Origin: Nocardia coubleae NBRC 108252
Lineage (GTDB): Bacteria; Actinomycetota; Actinomycetes; Mycobacteriales; Mycobacteriaceae
Assembly (NCBI RefSeq): GCF_001612805.1
Contig: NZ_BDBD01000019.1
Location: 526,521-590,520, forward strand
Length of the DNA: 64,000 nt
Reading direction: 5' to 3'
A program made the position numbers and the translations under genes. The notes beneath the pieces are model-generated. The model was not told where the DNA came from. It worked only from the letters and a program-made list of their open reading frames with translations, and searched no databases. How positions within the stretch are numbered: position 1 is the stretch's first letter; each line of letters begins with the position of its first letter. Below are positions 57,171-64,000 of this stretch, in pieces.

Positions 57171-57653
57171 TCAGACGAACAGCGCCCCGGCGAGCCACAC
57201 TCCCGACGCGACCAGTGCGCCGAACAGCTCCACGAGCATCGACAGGCCGACACCCTTGAGCGCGTGCATTGTTGCGGGCCAGGCGGTTTCATGCGTCTTC
57301 AACCGCTGCAATTCCGCCACGTACACGCCGAGCACGAACCCGATGAACAACCCGACGACGGGGATCACGAAGAAGCCGACGATGCCGAAGACGGCGCCGA
57401 CGAGCAACGCCCGATTCGACACGCCCGCCTCGCGCATCCGGCGCCCCGGCCAGGTGTATTTCACGACGCCCGACAGGATCAGCGCCACCGAGGCGATGGC
57501 GAACACCGTCCAGGCGCCCGCACCGCCGGTGAGGAACGCCCACACCGCGACGGCCGCGAAAATCAGGATCACCCCGGGCAGGATGGGCACGATCACGCCG
57601 ATGATGCCGACCAGAATGACGAGGCCGACGAGGACCTCACCCCATACGCTCAC
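57171..57653 (-). CDS. DUF456 family membrane protein
   Basis: 160 residues with about five TM helices. Begins VLVGLVILVGIIGVIVPILPGVILIFAAVAVWAFL, the conserved PxLPG block, and GRRMREAGVSNRALLVGAVFGIVGFFVIPVVGLFIGFVLGVYVAEL. GTG 57653 follows GGGAGG. Function not known. Convergent with the amidohydrolase gene (3-base gap). Confidence 0.82.
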   Translation of the reverse strand: MSVWGEVLVGLVILVGIIGVIVPILPGVILIFAAVAVWAFLTGGAGAWTVFAIASVALILSGVVKYTWPGRRMREAGVSNRALLVGAVFGIVGFFVIPVVGLFIGFVLGVYVAELQRLKTHETAWPATMHALKGVGLSMLVELFGALVASGVWLAGALFV

Positions 57654-57779
57654 TGCCGGGTTCCTCCCATATCGCGCCGAGTCGCGCCGGGCGAATTCTC
57701 CCGCATGGTCTACCGGTGCCGCCACCCCGGCGCTATTGTCGGATTGTCAATACCGTTCGACGACGAATGAGGTCACCAC

Positions 57780-58868
57780 GTGAGCACCACCGGTCAGGGC
57801 CCCCTCGCGGGCATCAAGGTCATCGAGTTGGCCGGGATCGGCCCGGGCCCGCACGCCGCCCTGCTACTGGCCGATCTCGGCGCCGACGTGGTGCGGGTGC
57901 AGCGGCCCAGGCAGCTGCCCGGCTTCCTCGAGCGCCCGCAGTGGCGTGGCCGCACCATCGTCGAGGCCGACCTCAAGAAGCCCGAGGACGTCGCCAAGGT
58001 GCTCGACCTGGTCGAAAAGGCCGACGTGCTGCTCGAGGGCTTCCGGCCTGGCGTCACCGAGCGGATGGGCCTCGGCCCCGACGACGCGCTCGCGCGCAAC
58101 CCGCGCCTGATCTACGGCCGGATGACCGGATGGGGTCAGTACGGTCCGATGGCCGACCGCGCGGGCCACGACATCAACTACATCTCGCTCACCGGCGTGC
58201 TCAACGCCATCGGGCGCAAGGGTGAGCGGCCGGTGCCGCCGCTGAACATGGTCGGCGACTTCGGTGGCGGCTCGATGTTCCTGGTGACGGGTGTGCTCGC
58301 CGCGCTCGTCGAGCGTGCGACCTCGGGCAAGGGGCAGGTGATCGATGCGGCGATGGTCGATGGGGCACTTGCCCTCTCGCACTTCGTGTGGGGCATGCGC
58401 GGCGTCGGCCTGTGGTCCGACGAGCGCGGTGAGAACCTGCTCGACACCGGGATGGCGTTCTACGACACCTACGAAACCGCCGACGGCAAGTACATGGCGG
58501 TCGGCGCGATCGAACCGCAGTTCTACGAGCAGCTGCTCGCCGGTCTCGGCATCGACCCGGAGGGCCTGCCGCAGCAGCTCGACCCGGACGGCCAGGAGCA
58601 GCTGCGCAAGCTGTTCACCGAGAAGTTCAAGAGCAAGACCCGCGACGAGTGGACCGCCATTTTCGAGGGCACCGATGCCTGCACCACCCCGGTGCTCACC
58701 TTCACCGAGGCCACGCAGAACGAGCACATCCGCGCGCGAGAAGGGCTGATCGAGATCGAGGACGTGGCGCAGCACGCGCCCGCGCCGCGGTTCTCGCGCA
58801 CCCAGGGCGGCACCCCGACACCCCCGCCGAGCGCGGCGACGCCGATCGAGGACGTCTGGGCTCAGTAG
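57780..58868 (+). CDS. mcr: Alpha-methylacyl-CoA racemase (CaiB/BaiF family)
   Basis: 362 residues. Converts (2R)- to (2S)-methylacyl-CoA for beta-oxidation of branched or sterol side chains. The catalytic set known from M. tuberculosis MCR is present: His130 in GHDINYI, Asp160 in VGDFGGGSM and Glu245 in GAIEPQFY, all shifted by four from the M. tuberculosis numbering. Begins GIKVIELAGIGPGPHAALLLADLGADVVRV. GTG at 57780. Confidence 0.92.
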   Translation: MSTTGQGPLAGIKVIELAGIGPGPHAALLLADLGADVVRVQRPRQLPGFLERPQWRGRTIVEADLKKPEDVAKVLDLVEKADVLLEGFRPGVTERMGLGPDDALARNPRLIYGRMTGWGQYGPMADRAGHDINYISLTGVLNAIGRKGERPVPPLNMVGDFGGGSMFLVTGVLAALVERATSGKGQVIDAAMVDGALALSHFVWGMRGVGLWSDERGENLLDTGMAFYDTYETADGKYMAVGAIEPQFYEQLLAGLGIDPEGLPQQLDPDGQEQLRKLFTEKFKSKTRDEWTAIFEGTDACTTPVLTFTEATQNEHIRAREGLIEIEDVAQHAPAPRFSRTQGGTPTPPPSAATPIEDVWAQ

Positions 58869-60358
58869 CAGGTGAGCGGCTGGAGTGGGTCGGCGGCGCG
58901 CGGCGTGAGCGCGGTGTAGGCGGCGGCGATCGACTTCACGGCCAGCCGCAGGTCGGCTTCGGGATGCGTGAACGGCAGTCGGATGAACCGTTCGAACGCA
59001 CCCTGCACGCCGAAACGTGGTCCGGCGGCGAGCAATACACCGTGGTTGGGTGCGGTGGCGGCCAGTGCGGTCGACACCGGACTCGGCAGCTGCGCCCATA
59101 CCGACATGCCACCCGCGCCGGGCGCTATGTGCCAGTCGGGCAGCTCCTCGGCCACGGCCGCGAGCAGGGTGGCACGCTGGGCGCGCAGCTGGGCGCGGCG
59201 CCGGTCGAGGATGGGTTCGGCGTTCTCCAGCAGGTGGACGGTGGCCAGCTGGTCCATGACCGGGGTGCCGAGGTCGACGGTGGCGCGGATGCCGAGCAGC
59301 TTGGTGATGAGCGCCTGATTGGTGCGCACCCAGCCCACGCGCAGGCCGCCCCAGAACGACTTGGACGCCGAACCGATGGTGATGATCTCCGAGCCCTTCG
59401 CGAAAGCCGCGACGGGCGGCGGCATGTCGTCGTCGGAGAGGTTGAGGTCGCGCATCGACTCGTCGACGACGATGGTCATTCTTGTGTCGCGGGCGATGGC
59501 GGCCAGTTCGGCGCGGCCGTCGGCGTCGAGCAGCAGGCCGGTGGGGTTGTTGAAGTCCGGCACGAGGTAGGCCAGGGTGGCCGCCGTCTGCCGGGCGGTA
59601 CTGCGCAGCCCTTCCAGATCCCAACCGGCACTGGGAAATTCGGGTCGCAGCGGCACCGGGATGGGGCGCGCACCGACATCGCGGATCGCCTCGATCGCGT
59701 TCGGATAGGACGGATGGTCGATCAGGACGCGGGCGGCCGGTGAGGTGAGCACGTTGAGCAGCAGCCGAAGTCCGTGTTGCGCACCGAGAGTCACCAGGAT
59801 CTGGTCGGGTTCGGTGGGCAGGCCGCGCGCGGTGTAGCGGCGGGCCAGGGCTTCACGCAGCGCGAGCACACCGACCGGGTCCATGCCGTGGGTGCCGAGG
59901 TAGGCCGGAATGCCTTGCAGTGCCACCGAATACGCGTCGTGCAGTTCCGGCGGTGCGGACATGGCGGCGTAGGTCATGTCGATGGTCGGCAGCTCCGGCT
60001 GCGCCATCAGCGCCATGATGCCGCGTGCCGGGCGGGCACCGTCGTGCTGGATGCTCGGCGGCAACGCGACCGTGCTGCGCGAGCCCTGACGGCTGATGAG
60101 GTAGCCGTGCTCGCGCAGCAGCGAGTAGGTGGAGGTGATAGTGGTGCGACTGACGCCGAGGGTGGCCGCCAGATCACGCTCGCTCGGCAGCGCGACGCCG
60201 AGCGGGGCGCGACCGTCGTGGATCAGCAGCCGGATGGCCTCGGCCAGCGCCAGGTAGGCGGGCCGGTGGGGGCGGCGCTCGTCGCCGTCGGTCTCGGGGT
60301 CACGCCACCGGCCGAGGTCGCGGGCCAGGCCCGCCGCGCCGATCACTCTTGTCGCCAT
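58862..60358 (-). CDS. MocR-type regulator (GntR HTH fused to aminotransferase fold)
   Basis: 498 residues. N-terminal winged helix at about 34-100 (YLALAEAIRLLIHDGRAPLGVALPSERDLAATLGVSRTTITSTYSLLREHGYL), then a type I aminotransferase domain with the PLP lysine in IGSASKSFWGGLRVGW and LVPDFNNPTG. Such regulators sense PLP or an amino acid. Ends 7 bases inside the mcr stop (convergent). ATG 60358; divergent from the small membrane protein gene. Confidence 0.88.
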   Translation of the reverse strand: MATRVIGAAGLARDLGRWRDPETDGDERRPHRPAYLALAEAIRLLIHDGRAPLGVALPSERDLAATLGVSRTTITSTYSLLREHGYLISRQGSRSTVALPPSIQHDGARPARGIMALMAQPELPTIDMTYAAMSAPPELHDAYSVALQGIPAYLGTHGMDPVGVLALREALARRYTARGLPTEPDQILVTLGAQHGLRLLLNVLTSPAARVLIDHPSYPNAIEAIRDVGARPIPVPLRPEFPSAGWDLEGLRSTARQTAATLAYLVPDFNNPTGLLLDADGRAELAAIARDTRMTIVVDESMRDLNLSDDDMPPPVAAFAKGSEIITIGSASKSFWGGLRVGWVRTNQALITKLLGIRATVDLGTPVMDQLATVHLLENAEPILDRRRAQLRAQRATLLAAVAEELPDWHIAPGAGGMSVWAQLPSPVSTALAATAPNHGVLLAAGPRFGVQGAFERFIRLPFTHPEADLRLAVKSIAAAYTALTPRAADPLQPLTCY

Positions 60359-60419
60359 AAAGTCCAGTATTCCGTGAGTGGCTATTTTTTGACAAGGCCA
60401 GTGGGCGGATTCTTGGGAT

Positions 60420-60671
60420 ATGACCACCTTCCTCGCTCTCGCCGTTGCCCTCGCCGTGGGCTATGCCGTCTATCATTTCGCCCCCAAGGAGGGGGAACTG
60501 CCGTTCTGGCCGTTCCAGGAATCACCCCATGACCGGGCCTTCGGCACCTACGATGACCAGCGCCAATACCGCGATCTCGAAGCCCTTCGCAGCCGCGGTC
60601 ATGACGAACCAGTCCAGTCGCCGGAAACTGGACTGGATTCGAAGCCTGATAGTGGCCGACTCGCCGCGTGA
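60420..60671 (+). CDS. Small membrane protein with acidic tail
   Basis: 83 residues. One N-terminal TM helix (FLALAVALAVGYAVYHFA, residues 3-20), then a charged, proline-containing tail with aromatic/acidic composition (PFWPFQESPHDRAFGTYDDQRQY). Not recognised; may be a membrane-bound partner. It ends 50 bases before ogt. Divergent from the MocR gene, so the short intergenic region may be shared. Confidence 0.5.
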   Translation: MTTFLALAVALAVGYAVYHFAPKEGELPFWPFQESPHDRAFGTYDDQRQYRDLEALRSRGHDEPVQSPETGLDSKPDSGRLAA

Positions 60672-60720
60672 GCGGTGGGTCGGGCCGAAACCTGTCACCG
60701 GGGCGGCGCACACTGTGCTC

Positions 60721-61293
60721 ATGAGTTCCGGAGCTGACTCGACACGGACCGGCACCGTGGTCGCGGCCCTCTTCGACACCGCCATCGGGCTGTGCGCGAT
60801 CGCCTGGCGCGACGACACCGTCGTCCGGTTCGCGCTGCCCGAGGCCAGCGAGGAGCAGACGCTGGCCCACATCACCCGGCCTTTCGGCGGGCAACCGGTG
60901 ACCGAAGGTGAGCCCGGCCCCGCGATCGTCGCGGCGATCGCCGGCATCCGGGCCCACCTCGCGGGTACGGTCGACGCGCTGCGCTGGATCGAGGTGGACC
61001 TGCCCGGCGTGCCCGAATTCCACCGCGCCGTCTACGCGGTGACCCGCGAGATCGACCCGGGCCGCACCCTCAGCTACGGCGACATCGCCATCCGGATCGG
61101 GGCACCCGGCTCCGCCCAAGCCGTCGGACAAGCCCTCGGCCGCAACCCGATCCCCCTCATCATCCCCTGCCATCGCGTACTCGCCGCCGACCACGCGCTG
61201 CACGGATTCTCCGCACCCGGCGGCATCGGCACCAAGGCGCGCCTGCTCGAGATCGAGCGCACACCGGGCTTCGGTGAACCCATGCTGTTCTGA
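60721..61293 (+). CDS. ogt: Methylated-DNA--protein-cysteine methyltransferase
   Basis: 190 residues. The acceptor cysteine is Cys150 in IPCHRV, followed by HGFSAPGGIGTKARLLEIE. The HTH-like DNA-binding part is RTLSYGDIAIRIGAPGSAQAVGQALGRNPIPL. It repairs O6-alkylguanine once per molecule. ATG 60721 is chosen; an in-frame GTG at 60715 would add two residues. The frame remains open far upstream but without similarity. Confidence 0.92.
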   Translation: MSSGADSTRTGTVVAALFDTAIGLCAIAWRDDTVVRFALPEASEEQTLAHITRPFGGQPVTEGEPGPAIVAAIAGIRAHLAGTVDALRWIEVDLPGVPEFHRAVYAVTREIDPGRTLSYGDIAIRIGAPGSAQAVGQALGRNPIPLIIPCHRVLAADHALHGFSAPGGIGTKARLLEIERTPGFGEPMLF

Positions 61294-61400
61294 GCGATGA
61301 ATCGGGTGGGCCCGGACCGTCTGTTCCGAGGAGCCGGAGGACGGGCGCGCAGGGTCGCGTACCGTCGCACTGCGGTGGTCAGCTATCGAGAGGGAACATC

Positions 61401-62219
61401 ATGCAGACAGTCACGTCGGCCGACGGCACAACGATCGCTTACGACCGGGTCGGCGACGGGACCGCGGGGACGGTCATCCTGATCGGCGGGGCCTTCAGCT
61501 TCCGCAAGTTCAAGACCATGACCGAACTCGCGCAGACGCTCGCCGACGACTACGACCTGACCGTGCTCAACTACGACCGGCGCGGGCGCGGTGACAGCAC
61601 CGACTCCCCCGGTGTGTACGACGTGGCCAACGAGATCGCCGACATCGCCGCGCTCGTCGAGGCGGCGGGCGGGAAGGCCGCGCTGTTCGGGTGGTCGTCG
61701 GGCGCGGCGCTCGCCCTGCTCGCGGCGCGTGAGATCCCCGGCGTCACCGAGGTGGTCTCGTTCGAACCGCCCTTCGTGGTCGATGCGAAACATCATGTGC
61801 CGCCGAAGGACCTGGAAACGAAGCTGCATCCGTTGATCGCGGAAGGCAAGCGCGACAAGACAGTTCGCTACTACATGACCAAGGCGATGGGGATGCCCGC
61901 GCTGATGGTCGCCGTGATGCGGGTGACGCCGTTCTGGAAACAGCTTGCGGCCACGTCGAATTCGACGGCGCACGACTGGGCCGTGATGAAGCCCTATATG
62001 CGCGGGCAGAAGCTCGACGCGGCCGAATGGAGCGGTATCTCCGTTCCGGTCCTCGTCCTCGCGGGCGAACGCACCGCACCCCTGCTCACCAAGGGCGCGA
62101 AGGCGGCTGCCGAGGTGGTGCCGAACGCCGAGTTCGCCGAACTCCCCGGCGTGAGCCACAACCCGAAGATCTCCGTCCTCGCCCCCGCCATCGGCGAATT
62201 CCTCACGCGCGCGCAGTGA
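61401..62219 (+). CDS. Alpha/beta hydrolase
   Basis: 272 residues. The oxyanion region is VILIGGAFS, the nucleophile elbow GWSSG with Ser near residue 98, and the C-terminal His in LPGVSHNPK. The acid after the sixth strand (VLVLAGERTAP) is in Glu position. A GAGAGGGA ribosome site precedes the ATG. Substrate unknown. Confidence 0.85.
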   Translation: MQTVTSADGTTIAYDRVGDGTAGTVILIGGAFSFRKFKTMTELAQTLADDYDLTVLNYDRRGRGDSTDSPGVYDVANEIADIAALVEAAGGKAALFGWSSGAALALLAAREIPGVTEVVSFEPPFVVDAKHHVPPKDLETKLHPLIAEGKRDKTVRYYMTKAMGMPALMVAVMRVTPFWKQLAATSNSTAHDWAVMKPYMRGQKLDAAEWSGISVPVLVLAGERTAPLLTKGAKAAAEVVPNAEFAELPGVSHNPKISVLAPAIGEFLTRAQ

Positions 62220-62284
62220 TCAAACGGTCTCGTTGCCGGTAGCCGACACCACGATCGCCGCCTTGTCGACGCTCACCCCGCGCG

Positions 62285-62578
62285 TCAGGGCGGCGGCGGG
62301 TGGTCGCGGAAGAACTGGCAGGGATCGCCGGCGAGGTAGCCGTCCATGCAGGCGAAGTAGGTCTGTACGCAGGCGTTGCTGACGCACCCGGCTGTGTACA
62401 GCATTCCCCGGATGCGCTCGTTGCGCTGCTGGGACGGGGCCAGGGTCTCGGCGGGTGGCAGGGCGGTGGTGGACAGCACCGGTGACGCGCTCGGCGCCGG
62501 TGCGGGCGCCTCAGGCGTCGAACACGCGGTGAGCACACCAACCGCGAGTACCCCCGCCACCATCATTGTGCGCACCAT
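62285..62578 (-). CDS. Small lipoprotein with four cysteines
   Basis: 97 residues. The signal peptide ends in the lipobox VLTAC (Cys19). A proline/alanine/serine linker of about 30 residues follows, then a domain with four cysteines in CVSNACVQTYFACMDGYLAGDPC, probably two disulfides. It is anchored outside the cell. Function unknown; no named family recognised. Confidence 0.7.
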   Translation of the reverse strand: MVRTMMVAGVLAVGVLTACSTPEAPAPAPSASPVLSTTALPPAETLAPSQQRNERIRGMLYTAGCVSNACVQTYFACMDGYLAGDPCQFFRDHPPPP

Positions 62579-62941
62579 CAGCCACCTCCATCCGAACCAT
62601 TCCCGACGCTACTCCCGCCGGCGGCGAGCACCACAGGTGCGCCGGAGAACGGGCACCTGGCCACAGCTCTCCGCCGACCCACAGCAGGCGCCGCCGACCT
62701 GAACTCGGAGGGTTGATCACCACGCTCTGGTGGCGTTCAGCTCTCGGGCGATGCCGCAACCAGAGCGTAGTGATCGACTGTCCAGGTCGCGACGGGGGTG
62801 CTGAGCCGGTACGCGAGGGCGGTGTCCGCTGTAGAAGATCACGAAGGGCGGCGCTGGAGGTCAGAGGCTGGCGCCGCTGCAGAGGACGCCGACGGCGCTT
62901 CGGCCTTCCGTGCCCAACGGCCGGCGTGGGCCAATGGTGCG
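62579..62941. other. 363-base gap with palindromic element
   Basis: The gap holds copy 2 of the palindromic element at 62715-62792. In the rest I see no gene or further clear signal. Confidence 0.5.
62715..62792. repeat. Dispersed palindromic element, copy 2
   Basis: Arm 62715-62734 (GATCACCACGCTCTGGTGGC) pairs with 62756-62775 with 18 of 20 matches around a 21-base loop. The next 16 bases on the right (ACTGTCCAGGTCGCGA, 62777-62792) match copy 1 with one change. Copy 2 is more diverged in one arm than copy 1. Confidence 0.88.
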
Positions 62942-63835
62942 TCAGATGGTGGCACCGTAGCTGCTGCCCGCGATGCCGCCTGCGACCGCACCGGCGGCCG
63001 CGGCGGGAATGCCGAGGACTGCGGCGCCTGCGGCCGCGCCGACGCCCGCCCCGATCGCTGCGCCCGCACCGGTGGACGCGGCGGTGGCGGCAGCAGCCGT
63101 GCCGAGCGCGACCACGGCGCCGATACCTCCGGTGGGGACCGCCGACGCGGCGGCGATGATCGCGCCCGCGGTGCCGGTGGTGACAGCGCCGACCACGAAG
63201 CCGGCGCCCGCACCGACAGCGGCACCGGCGAGTCCGCCACCGACCGCGCCGACGGCGGCCGCCGGGACACCGGCGAGGGCGGCACCCGCGAGGGCACCGC
63301 CGACGGTCGCGGCGGCGATCTTGTCCGAGCGGCTGGGGTTGATGCCGATGGAGCGGCCCTGGGTGGCGATGGCCGCTTCGACATCGGCGGCGGTGGTGTT
63401 CACACCGTCGAGGATTTCGGCCGGAAGTTCCTCCGGAGCCGGGGCGGTGAAGTCACCCACGCGCAGAGTGCGCGGCGGCGGCGCGATCGGGGCGACGGGC
63501 TCGACCGGTTCAGGGAGGTGCAGTTCCTCGATCACGACGGGCGGCGCAGGCGTGGTGTATTCGGGCACCGGCCGCGTTTCCTGCGGTTCAGGCGCCAGAT
63601 AGGCCAGCGAATCAGGTCCCTCGAAATCCCCGAGACTGGAACGCCCCTCCTCGCCCGGCATGTTCACTCCCGGCTGCTCCGGCACCTCATCGGTCACACC
63701 CGGCTGCGGCACAGCGAGCGCGACACCCGCACAGGCCACCGCGACCGCCATCGGCAACACACCCGCGACCGCCCGAGCGCTCATCCGCCCCGTCGATCCC
63801 CACACACCAGCACACCGACGGACCACGTCGAACAC
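62942..63835 (-). CDS. Secreted glycine/alanine-zipper protein
   Basis: 297 residues. A signal or anchor segment (SARAVAGVLPMAVAVACAGVALAVP) is near residues 18-42. A proline/glutamate-rich linker follows to about 130. The last 130 residues are almost wholly Gly, Ala and Val with repeated GxxxG-type motifs (GGALAGAALAGVPAAAVGAVGGG, GIGAVVALGTAAAATAAS). Such glycine-zipper domains can oligomerise in membranes. Similar Nocardia proteins are annotated only as insoluble domain proteins, from memory. ATG 63835. Function unknown. Confidence 0.7.
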   Translation of the reverse strand: MFDVVRRCAGVWGSTGRMSARAVAGVLPMAVAVACAGVALAVPQPGVTDEVPEQPGVNMPGEEGRSSLGDFEGPDSLAYLAPEPQETRPVPEYTTPAPPVVIEELHLPEPVEPVAPIAPPPRTLRVGDFTAPAPEELPAEILDGVNTTAADVEAAIATQGRSIGINPSRSDKIAAATVGGALAGAALAGVPAAAVGAVGGGLAGAAVGAGAGFVVGAVTTGTAGAIIAAASAVPTGGIGAVVALGTAAAATAASTGAGAAIGAGVGAAAGAAVLGIPAAAAGAVAGGIAGSSYGATI

Positions 63836-64000
63836 CCACTCACACGCTAGAAGAAACCGGCACGTCCCCGCGCGCCGCAGCGACCATAGCGTTAGCCGCA
63901 GGGATGCTCAAATCGATAGCTACACCACATAACCACCCACACGGCACCACTCGAGCCCGCCGCCGCACTCCCCGACCACCCGGCGCCACCCGAGTCCGTC

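Noticed and set aside
62942..63330. PE_PGRS/PPE-like protein
   Set aside because: The glycine-rich part lacks the PE or PPE N-terminal domain and the GGAGGX repeats; it is glycine/alanine/valine-rich with a signal peptide instead.
1..64000. Prophage, insertion sequence, integrase or tRNA-associated island
   Set aside because: I found no transposase, integrase, tRNA or rRNA sequence. Accessory genes are interspersed without signs of an island boundary.

Overview
The window is GC-rich, dense actinobacterial chromosome, most probably from Nocardia or a close relative in the Nocardiaceae. The gene order mutT3 - glnX - glnH - pknG - ackA - pta - fgd, the thiE/thiO/thiS/thiG block, the rhodanese-metZ pair and the six-gene acyl-CoA operon all match conserved mycobacterial/nocardial neighbourhoods (recalled from M. 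tuberculosis Rv0407-Rv0423, Rv0390-0391 and Rv0971c-0976c, not searched). F420, mycothiol and IdeR/Zur-type signals fit this order. I see no rRNA, tRNA, CRISPR array, transposase or prophage.

Layout. 1-2.4 kb: homogentisate/fumarylacetoacetate (tyrosine) catabolism. 2.4-7.1 kb: an MmpL-type transporter and thiC with a TPP riboswitch, flanked by two small secreted peptides. 7.2-20.7 kb: mixed accessory genes, including a thioesterase, an ArsR/SRPBCC/mycothiol-enzyme operon with a twin palindromic operator, an MFS exporter, an ssu-type sulfonate ABC importer, a TetR/epoxide hydrolase pair sharing a long palindrome, a Zur-box CobW GTPase divergent from thiD, and a TetR/methyltransferase pair. 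20.7-21.0 kb: an 18-bp minisatellite that starts inside the methyltransferase stop region. 21.1-30.2 kb: an overlapping acyl-CoA degradation/carboxylation operon (AtuA-like, two acyl-CoA dehydrogenases, carboxylase alpha and beta, enoyl-CoA hydratase, TetR). 30.3-33.3 kb: a 46-residue membrane protein, a class III cyclase and an ABC-2 exporter. 33.4-36.4 kb: thiG, thiS, thiO and thiE. 36.6-43.1 kb: mutT3 and glnX-glnH-pknG, the glutamate/2-oxoglutarate sensing module; PknG carries an unusually long repeat-rich N-terminus. 43.2-48.1 kb: ackA-pta, an F420-dependent reductase and fgd. 48.2-54.1 kb: HAD phosphatase, DJ-1/MarR pair, NfeD/flotillin pair, VapBC, metZ and rhodanese under a SAM-IV riboswitch. 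54.1-64 kb: fprA with an iron-box-like site, amidohydrolase, DUF456, alpha-methylacyl-CoA racemase, MocR regulator, Ogt, alpha/beta hydrolase, a lipoprotein and a glycine/alanine-rich secreted protein.

The main observations are: (i) a TQA-motif array in PknG; (ii) a dispersed palindromic element in two copies 26 kb apart; (iii) the minisatellite grown from a gene's 3' end; (iv) two small secreted peptides sharing a CT-x6-CP signature; (v) nine genes with a TANNNT hexamer 6-7 nt before the start codon, the signature of leaderless transcripts; and (vi) several very clear operator palindromes next to ArsR, TetR and MarR genes. Family names come from motif recognition by eye. No database search was run.
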